From positions 1 to 38,389 of the forward strand of contig JALWPO010000331.1 in assembly GCA_026994965.1 (NCBI GenBank): a stretch of 38,389 nt of DNA, written 5' to 3'. Numbering within the stretch: the stretch's first letter is position 1; every line of letters starts with the position of its first letter. The position numbers and the translations under genes are program-made. Shown here one piece after another: positions 37,975 to 38,389 of this stretch. This DNA comes from Mariprofundaceae bacterium (GTDB lineage Bacteria; Pseudomonadota; Zetaproteobacteria; Mariprofundales; Mariprofundaceae). The notes beneath the pieces are model-generated. The model was not told where the DNA came from. It did no database searches and worked only from the letters and a program-made list of their open reading frames with translations.

Positions 37975-38389
37975 GAGCCAGACAATAGTCTTTTCATCTC
38001 CGGTATGCACGAGCCACATCCCGTACCTGCCATCGTACAACTTTTTAATTTTTCAATGGAATCTGAACCCGCCTCAATCGCAGCCTTAAGTTCAAGCTCT
38101 CCAACATTATTACAAGCACAAATCATCTTGCCCTTGGTATCATGTTTATCGATTGGCCCGCCTGGAGCGAGCAAATAAGGGCGCAATTCACCCACATCAC
38201 GACCTTCAAGCATGAGTTTACGAAGCCACTTCGCCTCATCCATATCACCGCCCACCCAACGCACGGCAACCAAGCGACCATCATTTAACCATGCCTTGCG
38301 ATAAATACCATGTTTGCGGTCAGCAAAGGTGAGCGTTTCAAACTGTTTACCCTGTTCCAACATTTGATCCAAACGTTTGTACTGTGCAT
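37971..38389 (-). CDS. C-terminal fragment of a molybdopterin nitrate reductase (NasA/NasC-like) with BFD-like [2Fe-2S] domain
   Basis: Frame open to window edge; MICACNNVGELELKAAIEAGSDSIEKLKSCTMAGTGCGSCIPEMKRLL with BFD-type cysteines. Confidence 0.7.
   Translation of the reverse strand, partial: AQYKRLDQMLEQGKQFETLTFADRKHGIYRKAWLNDGRLVAVRWVGGDMDEAKWLRKLMLEGRDVGELRPYLLAPGGPIDKHDTKGKMICACNNVGELELKAAIEAGSDSIEKLKSCTMAGTGCGSCIPEMKRLLSGS

Noticed and set aside
1-38389. CRISPR array, prophage, complete IS element or integrase
   Set aside because: No regularly spaced repeats, phage structural genes or transposase/integrase ORFs seen

Overview
This is a 38.4 kb window from a Gram-negative, proteobacterial-type chromosome; the exact lineage is not claimed. 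About 0-28.5 kb is mostly housekeeping: a DAACS symporter tail, Crp/Fnr-DUF2892-rhodanese, a large CASTOR/POLLUX-like ion channel, divergent oxyR/cytochrome c peroxidase, HIT + MurU-like genes, maeB, an M23 peptidase, a degenerate JAMM-like protein, hemA-prfA-prmC, panBCD, htpG behind a sigma32-like promoter, hflX-miaA, a CPA2 antiporter, mutL, two UbiH-type monooxygenases and tRNA-Leu(CAA). From tRNA-Leu to the right edge lies a minus-strand molybdenum-cofactor/molybdate cluster (mog, moeA, mobA, mobB, moaE, moaD, moaC, modC, modB, modA, moaA, then the C-terminus of a probable nitrate reductase). That cluster is dense in small dispersed repeats and also carries a GIY-YIG nuclease, a VapBC-like module with an extra small ORF, and a RelBE-like module whose toxin looks broken. 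The observations I rate highest are: (1) the 947-aa channel, which reads as two consecutive voltage-sensor-like domains, a pore with an EF-hand loop in its turret, and CASTOR/POLLUX-like cytosolic domains; (2) repeat-derived coding sequence in moaE, modA and modC; (3) a RelE toxin apparently inactivated by a short-direct-repeat deletion; (4) a catalytically degenerate JAMM-fold protein upstream of hemA. All calls are by eye from sequence; no database searches were run.
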